In this document: piece after piece, positions 14,846 through 23,826 of the stretch
Numbering within the stretch: position 1 is the stretch's first letter
How the letters are laid out: each line of letters begins with the position of its first letter
Origin: Deltaproteobacteria bacterium
GTDB lineage: Bacteria; Desulfobacterota; Syntrophia; Syntrophales; UBA2210
DNA: 38,630 nucleotides
Direction of reading: 5' to 3'
NCBI GenBank assembly: GCA_016933215.1
Contig: JAFGBH010000097.1
Coordinates: forward strand, 1 to 38,630
The notes under the pieces: generated by a model
The model's database searches: none
Told to the model about the DNA's origin: nothing
What the model saw: only the letters and a program-made list of their open reading frames with translations
Program-made: the position numbers and the translations under genes

Positions 14846-16675
14846 ATGAGGAGAAACGGGAATACCCTTGTAAAAACGGCACTGTTTTTCATCGCCTGTC
14901 TGGCCCTGCTTCTTGGAGCCGAGTTGATCGCGTGGATGACGCAAAGAGATTTCGGCACCGTCGGTGTCACAAATGTCACCTATGATAATTACAACGGCAT
15001 TCCGATACGAGCCAAACTCATGAGACCTGTCGATGCAACGGATACAAATACCGTGCCCGGCATTGTCTATATTCACGGCTATCAGAACAACAGGGAAACA
15101 AGTGACGCATACTGTATTGAACTCGCCCGGAGGGGATTTGCGGTGCTCAATATCGACGCCATAGGACAGGGGAATTCGGGTATTCCGGGTGATCCGAAAA
15201 AACCCTTTTTCGACGGAACCTACGGAGCTAAAACATCCCTTGATTACCTCAAGAGCCTTTCCTTCATCAACACTGACTCTCTCGGGATGATGGGTCACAG
15301 CCTCGGTGCGGAAATGGCCTACAGGGTGGCCCTCAATGACCCCTCCGTCAAGGCTCTTGTTATCTCCGGTTTTGCCTACGGGACCGATGCAACGGAGAAG
15401 AGGCCGAGAAACATGCTGATGATCTTCGGAAAGTGGGACGAATATCGGAAGCGTATGACCGGGACGGACGATTTTGAAAGCGAATGGATGGAGACGCCAC
15501 AAACGAAAAAGGCGATACTGGCGGATAATCCCCGAATCGGTGTCACCTACGGGGATTTCGCAACGGGAACGGCGCGCCGGGTATTCATGCCGAAGTGCAT
15601 CCACATCCAGGAATCACACAGCAGGGAGTCCATCGCAGAGGCGATTCTGTGGATGAGACAGGCACTCCATCCTGATGAGAGATACTGGAAGGATGCTCAC
15701 GTACAGACATGGCCGGCAAAAGAGTGGGCAACGCTCATCGCCATGATTGCCTGCTTTGCCTCACTTTTCCCCCTCGGGTCGATGCTTCTTAAAACCCGGT
15801 TCTTCGCTTCCGTAAGCGGAAAGGTCACGGGTGACTATTTCTGTTCCGGGCGCTCCTACTGGAAATTCTTTGCCATAAACGGAATCCTTATGTGGCTCTA
15901 TCTTCCCCTCATCTTTCTTCTCTTTGGTATCCATATGTACGTGGTCAACATTGACACGGCATTCCCGATGATGATGACGAACGCAATCGTATGGTGGTTT
16001 GTCTGGATCAACTTCTTCGGTCTTCTCCTCTTTTGCTGCTGGTTCAGAAAAAAATCGAGGGAAACGGGACTCTCACTTGATGACCTGGGAATTTCCTACC
16101 GCTACGACCGTTTTGCCTTCGACGCGGAAGAGATAGCAAAGACGATACTCCTTGCGGCAATCCTCGTCGCCTTCGCCTATTTTGCCGAACACATCCTGGA
16201 GCAGATATTTATCGTCGACTTCCGCTTTGTCTTTCCCTTTGCAAGCGATCTCACGCCATACCGCGCGGGCCTCGCGATTCTCTATTTTCCTTACCTCCTT
16301 TTCGGCTTCGTCATGATGGCTATCTTTCTACACGGCGAATTACGAAGACCGCCGAAGAATACGAGGCTAACAACATTTTTCTCCTGGACGGCGACAAACA
16401 CCTTTGCCATGGTAGCACCGCTTATTGCTTTTCTCATGGTTCAGTACATACCGCTCCTGACGACGGGATTCATCCCCTTTGTCGGTCCCGGAGGAATGCT
16501 GGCAAACTTTGTAATGAACCTTTTCCACATTATCGGTGTTCTTGCTATTGCCGTTCCGATTTCCACATGGTTCTTCCAGATTACGGGAAGGATCTACCTG
16601 GGTGCCTTCGTCAATGCGGGGCTCGTTGCCTGGATGTTCGCCTCTTCGCAGGTTATCGCACCCATACCTATCTGA
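14846..16675 (+). CDS. Alpha/beta hydrolase fused to a multi-pass membrane domain
   Basis: About 609 residues. An N-terminal helix (about 9-30) anchors the protein. An alpha/beta hydrolase domain (about 45-285) follows, with VYIHGYQNN (oxyanion region), the nucleophile motif GHSLG (Ser near 152), a possible acid at FGKWDEY and a possible His near IHIQESHS. From about 295 to the end there are roughly eight hydrophobic helices. The fold resembles dienelactone-hydrolase/peptidase-type serine hydrolases; the substrate is unknown. ATG at 14846 follows AAGGAGAGG. The size and membrane half are unusual for the superfamily. Confidence 0.8.
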   Translation: MRRNGNTLVKTALFFIACLALLLGAELIAWMTQRDFGTVGVTNVTYDNYNGIPIRAKLMRPVDATDTNTVPGIVYIHGYQNNRETSDAYCIELARRGFAVLNIDAIGQGNSGIPGDPKKPFFDGTYGAKTSLDYLKSLSFINTDSLGMMGHSLGAEMAYRVALNDPSVKALVISGFAYGTDATEKRPRNMLMIFGKWDEYRKRMTGTDDFESEWMETPQTKKAILADNPRIGVTYGDFATGTARRVFMPKCIHIQESHSRESIAEAILWMRQALHPDERYWKDAHVQTWPAKEWATLIAMIACFASLFPLGSMLLKTRFFASVSGKVTGDYFCSGRSYWKFFAINGILMWLYLPLIFLLFGIHMYVVNIDTAFPMMMTNAIVWWFVWINFFGLLLFCCWFRKKSRETGLSLDDLGISYRYDRFAFDAEEIAKTILLAAILVAFAYFAEHILEQIFIVDFRFVFPFASDLTPYRAGLAILYFPYLLFGFVMMAIFLHGELRRPPKNTRLTTFFSWTATNTFAMVAPLIAFLMVQYIPLLTTGFIPFVGPGGMLANFVMNLFHIIGVLAIAVPISTWFFQITGRIYLGAFVNAGLVAWMFASSQVIAPIPI

Positions 16676-16793
16676 GAAGGGATTGCGGTCCTGTCGTCAT
16701 GCACAAGGCCGTGAAAACTGGAAACTCAGTGATATCGTCATTCAAAATTTTGTTTTGGGTGAAGGCACATTCAGTGTTAAAATCGAAAGCGTT

Positions 16794-17528
16794 ATGAAAC
16801 CAGAGAAGTCATCCCTGAATTTCAATCCCTTTTCCGATCTGAAGAGTAAACTCAAGAAAGGACAGCTCTTCCCTTCCCCCCTTTCTCTCCCAAGGGACAA
16901 ACCTCTCGATGATGATAGAGTCAGTGGGTGCCGCGATGAAGAGCTCTTTCTGGAGTTAATGGCAGATGTGACCCCCCTATCGCAGGACAAGCATGCGAAA
17001 AAAAGCCCCAAACACAGTATTCAGGAGAAGCCTGAAGACCAAGACGAGGCCGAGGCGCTCCTTCGTCTCACCAATCTTGTCAGAGACGGAGAGGGGTTCG
17101 TCGTAGAGGACACACCCGAATATGTGGAGGGAACATGGCACACCGTCCATCCCGAAGTTGCGAAAAGACTGCACAGGGGCGAATTTTCCATTCAGTCACA
17201 CATCGATCTCCACGGGTGCAGCGCCGATGATGCAAAACATGTTATCGACGAGTTCCTGAGGGAATCAATACGGACTGACAGGAGGGCCGTTCTGGTTGTT
17301 CACGGACGCGGGTTGTCCTCGCCCGTCAAACCGGTGCTGAAAACGAAGGTCATCGAATGGCTCACGTCCTCACCGTGGAACAAGTGGGTCATTGCCTTTT
17401 CGAGCGCCCGTAGCTGCGACGGAGGAGCCGGTGCCACATACGTTCTTTTGAGAAAGAAACCCCTGACAAAACGATTTAAAAAGGTGAAGCTCCCCGCCCA
17501 CAGGGCGGGGCTTCCCGGTAAGGAATAG
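16794..17528 (+). CDS. Smr-domain protein with repeat-encoded C-terminal tail
   Basis: About 244 residues. An N-terminal polar linker with FNPFSDLKSKLKKGQ is typical of stand-alone Smr proteins. The Smr domain (about 150-225) contains IDLHGCSADDAKHVIDEFL, the conserved VVHGRGLSS and GATYVLLRK at its end. Smr domains are nicking or RNA-cleaving endonucleases and include ribosome-rescue factors. ATG at 16794 is preferred, since longer in-frame extensions overlap the previous gene and look unrelated. The last about 15 residues (KVKLPAHRAGLPGKE) come from repeat R2 and are shared with the TetR protein at 37662, so they are not ancestral to Smr. Confidence 0.85.
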   Translation: MKPEKSSLNFNPFSDLKSKLKKGQLFPSPLSLPRDKPLDDDRVSGCRDEELFLELMADVTPLSQDKHAKKSPKHSIQEKPEDQDEAEALLRLTNLVRDGEGFVVEDTPEYVEGTWHTVHPEVAKRLHRGEFSIQSHIDLHGCSADDAKHVIDEFLRESIRTDRRAVLVVHGRGLSSPVKPVLKTKVIEWLTSSPWNKWVIAFSSARSCDGGAGATYVLLRKKPLTKRFKKVKLPAHRAGLPGKE

Positions 17529-17593
17529 TTTCATTATAGTGCGCCCCTTGACCCCGCCTACAAGGCGGGGCTTGCGGGTGCGCCCCCGGTCAA
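17484..17593 (+). repeat. Dispersed repeat R2, copy A (110 bp)
   Basis: GTGAAGCTCCCCGCCCACAG begins a GC hairpin (CCCCGCCC/GGGCGGGG), followed by a TAG-containing AT spacer and a second hairpin (CCCCGCCT/AGGCGGGG) enclosed by TTGACC/GGTCAA. It differs from copy B (38349-38458) at only two of 110 positions. Its first 45 bases are translated as the end of the Smr protein, and the Nudix gene starts 12 bases after it. Confidence 0.95.
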
Positions 17594-17605
17594 GAAAGTG
17601 ATAGC

Positions 17606-18049
17606 GTGGTGAATGAAGAATATTCAGCAGGAGCTGTAATCTTCAGGCGAACAAACGAGGAAACGGAATTTCTCGTCATTTACAGCAAACGAAACGGCAT
17701 ATGGGGGTTCCCCAAGGGCCATAGAGAAAAGGGGGAGACCGAACGGGATGCGGCCATGAGGGAGATCTTCGAAGAGACGGGGCTCAGGAGACTTAAGTTT
17801 ACGGGCACCTTCAGGGAGGAAGACATATACACAGCTATCGGGAGAAGCAAAGAATTTCGGGGGAGCAAAATTATGAAGCACTCCATTTACTTCCTCTGTG
17901 AGACGGATACTGAAGAGATAAAAACGGATAACAGTGAAATAACAGACTACCGGTGGCTTCCCTATTCGGGGGCAGTAGAGATCCTCCCCTTTGAGAGCCT
18001 GAAAAACATACTCCGAAAGGCACTGCTCCATCTGGAGGTGGTATCATGA
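17606..18049 (+). CDS. Nudix hydrolase, MutT/Ap4A-hydrolase type
   Basis: A 147-residue Nudix protein. The Nudix box GX5EX7REUXEEXGU is intact as GHREKGETERDAAMREIFEETG (about 39-60), preceded by GIWGFPKGH. The N-terminus SAGAVIFRR and the compact length suit a diadenosine-polyphosphate or nucleotide-diphosphate housecleaning enzyme. The start is GTG at 17606 or the next GTG; no strong ribosome-binding site is seen because repeat R2 lies just upstream. Its TGA overlaps the ATG of the MBL gene (ATGA), so the two are coupled. Confidence 0.88.
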   Translation: MVNEEYSAGAVIFRRTNEETEFLVIYSKRNGIWGFPKGHREKGETERDAAMREIFEETGLRRLKFTGTFREEDIYTAIGRSKEFRGSKIMKHSIYFLCETDTEEIKTDNSEITDYRWLPYSGAVEILPFESLKNILRKALLHLEVVS

Positions 18050-18789
18050 TCCATCACATTGAGGGCGGGTATGCAAACACCTATCTCATTGAGGGCACCG
18101 AAGGCCTGATGGCCGTCGATGTGGGGTCCAATCTTGCCGCCGAAAAGATACGGGATGTCCTAAGAAAAATGGGCGATACAGCGGTGCATAAACTGAGACT
18201 CATTACTGCCACCCATTTTCATATCGACCACGTGGGTGGAATCGAGAGACTGAAAGAATTCTTTCCCGAATCGGAGGTTTTCTTCTTTACCCGCGTAAAG
18301 AAGTATCTCACGGGGGAAGAAAAGCTTGCCATCCCACCTCTTTCGAGATGGCTTACGGGTCTCATTCCCGTGGTGACCAGAATAGGACACCAGTATCGAA
18401 ATTATCGTCAGAGCTTTGCCAGCAGAAAGGTGGGTATCCCCCTCCCCTTCCTTCGCTCCTGTATCTCCCTTGGATATGAGCCCCGATGCGAACTTGACGA
18501 ATCGTCAGAGATACCCTTTCTCCCCGGCTGGAGACTCATCGAGACGCCCGGTCATACCCCGGACAGTGTCTGTTTTTACAACCCAAAAGAAAAGGTTCTC
18601 CTCTCGGGCGACACCATCCTGAACATGGAGGGAACGGGAGAACTCAACAGGTTCTGCTGCAGTATTCATGACATTGAAAATTCATTCAAAAAAATCTCAT
18701 CCTTTCCCGTAAAGAGCATCTATCCCGGCCATGGAACCCCGATTACGGGTGTGGATGATCCCCTGAAAAGGGTGAAATTGTTTAAATGA
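18046..18789 (+). CDS. Metallo-beta-lactamase-fold hydrolase
   Basis: A 247-residue MBL enzyme. THFHIDHVGG gives the HxHxDH metal site (57-62). Further ligands are in IETPGHTPDSVCFY (His near 170), VLLSGDTIL (bridging Asp) and SIYPGHGTPI (distal His). The layout is like glyoxalase-II/beta-lactamase-type hydrolases. It is translationally coupled to the Nudix gene by a four-base overlap. It is the second of three MBL proteins in the window; they are not near-identical and do not look like recent duplicates. Confidence 0.87.
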   Translation: MIHHIEGGYANTYLIEGTEGLMAVDVGSNLAAEKIRDVLRKMGDTAVHKLRLITATHFHIDHVGGIERLKEFFPESEVFFFTRVKKYLTGEEKLAIPPLSRWLTGLIPVVTRIGHQYRNYRQSFASRKVGIPLPFLRSCISLGYEPRCELDESSEIPFLPGWRLIETPGHTPDSVCFYNPKEKVLLSGDTILNMEGTGELNRFCCSIHDIENSFKKISSFPVKSIYPGHGTPITGVDDPLKRVKLFK

Positions 18790-18882
18790 GACAGAATAAA
18801 TAGACATGGTTATCACCCTGTAAGAGAGCGAGGCAGGCTGGATCGGGGGCCATCGAGATCAAACATAAAAAAGGAGAGGAAT

Positions 18883-21063
18883 GTGATAAGAGACGATCTG
18901 ATTCAGAAGGTAAGGACATGGGAGAATGGGGCGCTCACCGAAAGCGAATCAAAAGAGCTTCTTAAGGCCTACGGTGTTCCCGTTGTTGCCGAGACGGTTG
19001 CAACGAGCGAAGACGAGGCCATCGGGGCCGCAAAGAAAACGGGATTCCCCGTAGTACTGAAGGGTCTCGGCGCCACGCTCCTTCATAAAACGGAGCGGGG
19101 CGTTGTGCATCTCAACCTCGCCGACGAAGAGGCGGTGAGAGAGGCCTCTCTTCATATCATAGAGGAGGCGGGCGACGAACTGGAAGGGATACTGGTTCAG
19201 CCCCAGGTTGCGGGGAAAAGGGAATTTGTGGCAGGTCTCTTTCGGGATGAGCAGTTCGGGCCCGTTATTATGTTCGGCCTGGGGGGAATATTTACTGAAG
19301 CCCTTTCCGACGTCTCCTTTCGTATCGCGCCTCTGACGGAACGGGATGCCTCTGAAATGCTCAGCGAGATAGAGACACACTCCCTCCTTGGGGAATTCAG
19401 GGGCGAAGGTGCCGCCGATCTGGATCAGCTGACGAGGACCTTAATGGGTCTCTCAAGGATCGGGACGGAGTTTCCCGGAATATCCGAAATCGATATCAAC
19501 CCCCTTATTATAGATTCCGCAGGAACTGTTTGCGCCGTCGATGCACTGGTCGTCCTTGGCAAAAGATCTGAATACGTGGGGGCATTTCGCCCCGCCATTG
19601 ACCCCCTCGCCATAGGGGCTCTCTTCTATCCGAAATCTATCGCCTTTATCGGTGCCTCGAGCCGCATGGGAAAATGGGGACACATGCTTCCCTCAAACAC
19701 AATAAGCGGCGGTTATCAAGGCGATATCTACCTCGTGAATCCAAAAGGAGGAACCATCGTCGGACATCAGGTCTGCAAAACAATTGCGGATATTCCGGGC
19801 GATGTTGACCTCGGTATCGTCACCGTACCGGCGAAGATGGTGATGGACCTGATCCCGCAGTTCAGGGAGAAGGGGATCAAAAACATGCTCCTCATCACCT
19901 CGGGGTTTGGAGAAACGGGAGAAGAAGGAAAGGTCCTTGAAAGGGAACTGGTTGAAGCGGCAGAAAAAGCGGGCATTCTTATCCTTGGTCCCAATACGAT
20001 GGGTATCTGCAACCCCCACAGGGATTTTTACTGCACGAGCACCCCTGTAAAACCGATGGCCGGTTCAACGGCCTTTGTCTCTCAGTCGGGGAATCTCGGG
20101 GTTCAGCTCCTCGCCTTCGCCGCCCAGCAGGCGATAGGAATCAGGGGGTTCTGCGGCTCCGGCAACGAGGCGATGATTACCGTCGAAGATTTCATTGACG
20201 GCCTTGAGCTGGATGAACTTACAAATATAGTAATGCTGTACATAGAAAGCGTAAAGGACGGCCGCCGCTTTTTTGAAGGTGCCCGAAGGGTCGGCAAAAA
20301 GAAGCCGATCGTCCTTCTGAAAGGCGGGCAGACACAGGCGGGAAATCGTGCCGCAGCGAGTCACACGGGTGCACTCTCATCAGACTCAAAGGTCTTCGAC
20401 GCCGTATGCAGGCAGTCGGGTATCGTAAAGGTTGAACAGTCAATGGATCTCCTTGATCTCGCCGCCGCATTTTCCTCACTCCCTCTGCCAAAAGGAAACC
20501 GTGTGGCAATCATGACCCTCGGCGGCGGCTGGGGAGTTATCACCGCCGATATGTGCAGCCAGGCAGGACTCGAGGTGCCCGGTCTCCCCGACGATATTCT
20601 GGCACGAATGGACACGATACTGCCGCCCTACTGGAGCAGGTCAAACCCTGCCGATATCGTCGGTGAAAGTGACAACACCATACCGATGAAGATAATGGAG
20701 GAATTTCTCAAGTGGGATGGCTGTGACGCCGTCATTAATCTCGGCATCCTCGGTCGTCGGATATTCGTGAAGGAACTGGCTGATTCCGTTCTCCATGCCG
20801 ACCCCAACTATTCCGAGGATTTTTTAAGATCGGTAACGAAGATGCTTGAAGACTTCGAAGAGGATTATATCGCCTTTGTTGCCCGCCTGATGGAAAAATA
20901 TGAAAAACCGATCCTCGGTGTAAGCCTCCTGGAGGATGAAAAAAACCAGACCGTCTTCAATGTTGAAAACTGCGCCTTCAAGAGCGTCTTTTACCCGACG
21001 CCGGAACGGGCAGTCAATGCCCTGAAGAAAATGTGTGAATATTATTGTTTCCTGAACCGATGA
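18883..21063 (+). CDS. ADP-forming acyl-CoA synthetase, fused beta-alpha order
   Basis: A 726-residue acyl-/acetyl-CoA:phosphate ADP ligase (NDP-forming). The ATP-grasp domain comes first (about 1-230; YGVPVVAET, GFPVVLKGLG, ISEIDINPLI). A CoA-binding Rossmann domain follows (about 247-380; PKSIAFIGASSRMGKWG) and then the succinyl-CoA-ligase-like part with the phosphohistidine motif ASHTGAL (His494) and GGGWGVITAD. In anaerobes the enzyme makes ATP from acyl-CoA. The common bacterial fusion puts the CoA-binding half first; here the order is reversed. GTG at 18883 follows AAGGAGAGG. An alpha/beta hydrolase gene follows at 13 bases. Confidence 0.9.
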   Translation: MIRDDLIQKVRTWENGALTESESKELLKAYGVPVVAETVATSEDEAIGAAKKTGFPVVLKGLGATLLHKTERGVVHLNLADEEAVREASLHIIEEAGDELEGILVQPQVAGKREFVAGLFRDEQFGPVIMFGLGGIFTEALSDVSFRIAPLTERDASEMLSEIETHSLLGEFRGEGAADLDQLTRTLMGLSRIGTEFPGISEIDINPLIIDSAGTVCAVDALVVLGKRSEYVGAFRPAIDPLAIGALFYPKSIAFIGASSRMGKWGHMLPSNTISGGYQGDIYLVNPKGGTIVGHQVCKTIADIPGDVDLGIVTVPAKMVMDLIPQFREKGIKNMLLITSGFGETGEEGKVLERELVEAAEKAGILILGPNTMGICNPHRDFYCTSTPVKPMAGSTAFVSQSGNLGVQLLAFAAQQAIGIRGFCGSGNEAMITVEDFIDGLELDELTNIVMLYIESVKDGRRFFEGARRVGKKKPIVLLKGGQTQAGNRAAASHTGALSSDSKVFDAVCRQSGIVKVEQSMDLLDLAAAFSSLPLPKGNRVAIMTLGGGWGVITADMCSQAGLEVPGLPDDILARMDTILPPYWSRSNPADIVGESDNTIPMKIMEEFLKWDGCDAVINLGILGRRIFVKELADSVLHADPNYSEDFLRSVTKMLEDFEEDYIAFVARLMEKYEKPILGVSLLEDEKNQTVFNVENCAFKSVFYPTPERAVNALKKMCEYYCFLNR

Positions 21064-21076
21064 GGAGGAGATAACA

Positions 21077-21946
21077 ATGCCGGCATACGTTCCATGGGAC
21101 AGCCAGGATCTTCATGAGTGGGCGTCGAAGCATGCCCCGGGAAAGTTTATCGACCTCGAAGGACACACCACACACTACCTGGAAAAGGGCACGGGCAAGC
21201 CGGTTATTCTCATTCACGGCTTTTTCTATAATTCCTGCATGTGGGAAAAGAATATCGATGTCCTCGCCGAAAAGTTCAGGGTATTCGCCATCGATCTCTG
21301 GGGATTCGGGTACAGCACCCGCGAACCCCTCGACTACGGCTATCCTCTCTACGAGAGGCAGTTATGGGCCTTTATGGACGCCCTCGGTATTGAAACAGCC
21401 ACACTGATCGGCCAGTCCATGGGTGGTGGAATCTGCCTGAGACTTGCCGCTCATTGCAGGGATAGAGTCGAGAAGCTGATTCTTGTCAGTCCGGCAGGAC
21501 TCCCCAACCCCTACCCCTTTATCGCCCGTCTTCCTACCCTCCCCGGATTTGGGGAATTTTTCCTGTCTATGCCGGGAAACCTCGCCCGACGAATAGCTCT
21601 CTGGAACTTTTTTTTCGACAGGAACCTCATCACCGACAGCGACTTCGAGAAGGTTACCCTCCCCCACAAAATCAAGGGTTCCAGCAAAGTCATGCTCAGG
21701 ATACTCCGCGCGATGTTCTTCGATACGCTCGCAGGCGAAATCAAAAGCCTGAAAGATACGGATATCCCCCTGCTGATTGTATGGGGGCGTGAGGACAAAG
21801 GAATTCCCCTTGAAAAGGGGATACAGATGAATGCCATCATCAAGGGGTCACGTCTGGAAATACTTGATCGGGCGGGACACTGCCCCCACGATGAGCAATC
21901 GGCACAATTCAACAGACTGGTCCTCGATTTTCTGACATCGAAATAA
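21077..21946 (+). CDS. Alpha/beta hydrolase
   Basis: A 289-residue soluble serine hydrolase. ILIHGFFYNS is the oxyanion region, GQSMGG holds the nucleophile Ser114, WGREDKGIP the likely acid and RAGHCPHDEQS the catalytic His near 268. The cap region (about 140-200) is helical. It resembles the meta-cleavage-product/haloperoxidase-like group (esterases, C-C hydrolases); the substrate is unknown. An excellent GAGGAGGAG precedes ATG, 13 bases after the acyl-CoA synthetase gene, so the pair is an operon and may handle CoA-linked acids (inference). Confidence 0.88.
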   Translation: MPAYVPWDSQDLHEWASKHAPGKFIDLEGHTTHYLEKGTGKPVILIHGFFYNSCMWEKNIDVLAEKFRVFAIDLWGFGYSTREPLDYGYPLYERQLWAFMDALGIETATLIGQSMGGGICLRLAAHCRDRVEKLILVSPAGLPNPYPFIARLPTLPGFGEFFLSMPGNLARRIALWNFFFDRNLITDSDFEKVTLPHKIKGSSKVMLRILRAMFFDTLAGEIKSLKDTDIPLLIVWGREDKGIPLEKGIQMNAIIKGSRLEILDRAGHCPHDEQSAQFNRLVLDFLTSK

Positions 21947-21970
21947 AAGTGTAAATACTTACTTTTATTT
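21941..21970. terminator. AT-rich bidirectional hairpin after the hydrolase gene
   Basis: Perfect 10-bp arms AAATAAAAGT (21941-21950) and ACTTTTATTT (21961-21970). It overlaps the stop codon of the hydrolase and ends 15 bases before the next gene. The stem is AT-rich, so it would be a weak terminator or an operator for the gene at 21985. Confidence 0.4.
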
Positions 21971-21984
21971 GTTATCATAAAGCC

Positions 21985-22278
21985 ATGCCAAAATCCGTGC
22001 AGAATGATTCCTCCTGTCTCGCCGCCGCACGATTGCGAGACGAGGAGAAGGTGCGGGAAAAGATCGACAACAGGGGAAACCGCTGGTGTAAGATCTATTT
22101 TGGAAGCGGTTCTCACTTCAGGAACTGGCTCAGGCAGTGCAAGGAGATATTCGGGGAGGAAAATATAGAGGTGGAAGAGACTGATTCCACGGGACTTGCC
22201 TGTTTTAACGAGAGTGGCGAAAAGGCATACAGGATCTGGATACTGGAACGACAAAACCGAAATAGCAAAGAATCATGA
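21985..22278 (+). CDS. Small cytosolic protein of unknown function
   Basis: A 97-residue protein with an alpha/beta pattern. RWCKIYFGSGSHFRNWLRQC (about 33-52) and a second part IEVEETDSTGLACFNESGEK (about 61-80) look like a compact conserved domain. It has no signal or membrane segment. I do not recognise a named family. It has three cysteines besides the N-terminal one (about 35, 52 and 73). No strong ribosome-binding site is seen before ATG at 21985. It stands alone after the hydrolase operon. Confidence 0.65.
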   Translation: MPKSVQNDSSCLAAARLRDEEKVREKIDNRGNRWCKIYFGSGSHFRNWLRQCKEIFGEENIEVEETDSTGLACFNESGEKAYRIWILERQNRNSKES

Positions 22279-22613
22279 ACGCTTAGATACAACAAACTAT
22301 TTTTATACAGGTGTTCATATCTTTACGCGACGACAGTGCAGGATAATATAAATCCCTAAATTCAGTATTAATTTTTTTAACTATATGATATAATTACTTA
22401 TTTATGATGCATAAATTGTATGCAAAGAGCAATAAAGTCGAGCTTATAAGGTATTTACACATTTCATAAACATATCTATCAACAGGTTTGCTAACAGCTC
22501 TGTGGATTTCTTGAGACCCTCTTTTGGAACTGCTGCCTGACTACTCCCTTACATGCGAAACCTCAGGTGAAAAACCATATTCATTCCTGTTTTTCATGAA
22601 AAGGAGGTGTTCC
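22279..22613. other. AT-rich intergenic stretch upstream of the DUF6765 gene
   Basis: About 335 bases without a credible gene. A TGCATA/TATGCA hairpin with a 5-base loop lies at 22408-22424 and may be a regulator site. An in-frame extension of the DUF6765 gene upstream to 22524 is rejected because the ribosome-binding site at about 22600 fixes the start at 22614. Confidence 0.5.
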
Positions 22614-23666
22614 ATGCAGAAAGATTTTCATTTTTACGGAATATACGTTCTCTGCCGCTGCAAGGGGATGCTCCCCTCGGATTCCAAGATCGTTGCCTAT
22701 GCATCCCAGCACACCGATGACGCAAAGTACAGTCATAACCTGGCATTTGAAAACGGAGGCTATTTCAAACAGGTCCTCTGCGCTCACCAATTTATTCATC
22801 CCGATGTATTTTCTCTCGATACGCAATATGGCGTTTATGTTCCCTTTCACTTTATCCCCGGAAATAAGGGGGGGAGATTTCAGGAAAAAATGGTGTGCCT
22901 GGAAAACAGCGACATCGCCCAGGAAATGATGCGAGAGGTATCAAGGCTGAAAGAAAAGCCCTATACCCTTCACCGGCTTGGAATCGCCCTTCACGCCTAT
23001 GCCGATACATGGGCACATAAAGATTTTTCAGGCCTGCAATCGGAACTTAACGATATCGATGAAATAGACGTGCGCAACGAAGAAAAAAAGGCCATACCGA
23101 AAATTTTTGCACACTTTTTCAGGAATGTGGCCGAGGCGGTGATACCGCAGGTCGGTCATGCAGAAGCGGCAACAATTCCCGATGAACCTTACCGCGAATG
23201 GTCATACTACAGTGTCTATGAGGACAGACAGATATACAAGAGAAACTGGATGCTCTATCTCGATGCGTCACGATCGATCTACCAGGAGTTAAAGTTTTTC
23301 CTCAAAAAAAATCCCGAATTCAAGGCAATGCCAACCGTTCACTGGGGAAATATCAGAAGCCCGTTCCGCATGCAATTGATGACCAAGGGATCACTGGAGG
23401 AGCGCTGCGAGAGCTGGATGAAAAAGATCAATGCCTCTGCCTTCGGTTTTGAATGCCTTCCCGAGGATAAAGACCTCACCTATGATGAGAGGGAATGGTT
23501 CAGAGAAGCGGTCGAGGTGATAAACGAGAAAGGGAAAAACGACAAATATTATCGGAAGGAAAACTTTCATCAAAGCAACTGGAAATACTTCCATGACGCG
23601 GCCCTTTCTCATCGGTTTTTCGTCCATAGCGAACTCCTCGCACCGAGGGAAATCATCTGCAGTTAG
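22614..23666 (+). CDS. DUF6765 family protein
   Basis: About 350 residues. The N-terminus MQKDFHFYGIYVLCRCKGML with AYASQHTDDA is characteristic of the uncharacterised DUF6765 family. Many conserved acids and histidines (HTDD, AHQFIHPD, LGIALHAYADTWAHKDFSG, HWG) recall zinc-dependent phospholipase C / S1-P1 nuclease-like helical metalloenzymes; that link is inference. It has no signal peptide. AAAGGAGG precedes ATG at 22614. The TAG stop lies three bases from repeat R1 copy d. Confidence 0.8.
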   Translation: MQKDFHFYGIYVLCRCKGMLPSDSKIVAYASQHTDDAKYSHNLAFENGGYFKQVLCAHQFIHPDVFSLDTQYGVYVPFHFIPGNKGGRFQEKMVCLENSDIAQEMMREVSRLKEKPYTLHRLGIALHAYADTWAHKDFSGLQSELNDIDEIDVRNEEKKAIPKIFAHFFRNVAEAVIPQVGHAEAATIPDEPYREWSYYSVYEDRQIYKRNWMLYLDASRSIYQELKFFLKKNPEFKAMPTVHWGNIRSPFRMQLMTKGSLEERCESWMKKINASAFGFECLPEDKDLTYDEREWFREAVEVINEKGKNDKYYRKENFHQSNWKYFHDAALSHRFFVHSELLAPREIICS

Positions 23667-23669
23667 GAT

Positions 23670-23826
23670 GAACTGAGAAGCGAGCGAATAAAAAACTTTT
23701 TCTTAAACCCGATAATCGGGATAAGTGCGTTAACGAAATTATTTTCCGCCAGAAAACACAGAAAATAAATTCTAACTTACTAAACAGTCGGAGATTCGTC
23801 GCAAGACGCTGCGGGGGAGCTTCAAT
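23670..23826 (-). repeat. Dispersed repeat R1, copy d (inverted)
   Basis: Nearly full-length reverse copy between two convergent genes. It has the TTTTCTG..C[GA]GAAAA inverted repeat, the CCCGAT/ATCGGG dyad and the GAATCTCCGACTGTTTAGTA linker. The GC stem differs in sequence from other copies (GCAGCGTC..GCGACG) while its flanks are conserved. Its ATTGAAG end supplies the TGA stop of the MBL gene on the minus strand. Confidence 0.9.

Noticed and set aside
14774-15604. A 276-codon minus-strand frame opposite the membrane hydrolase
   Set aside because: It is antisense to a well-supported gene and is Arg/His/Cys-rich as expected for a shadow frame.
16536-16793. N-terminal extension of the Smr protein back to 16536
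   Set aside because: It overlaps the end of the membrane hydrolase gene and is unlike Smr proteins; ATG at 16794 gives the usual length.
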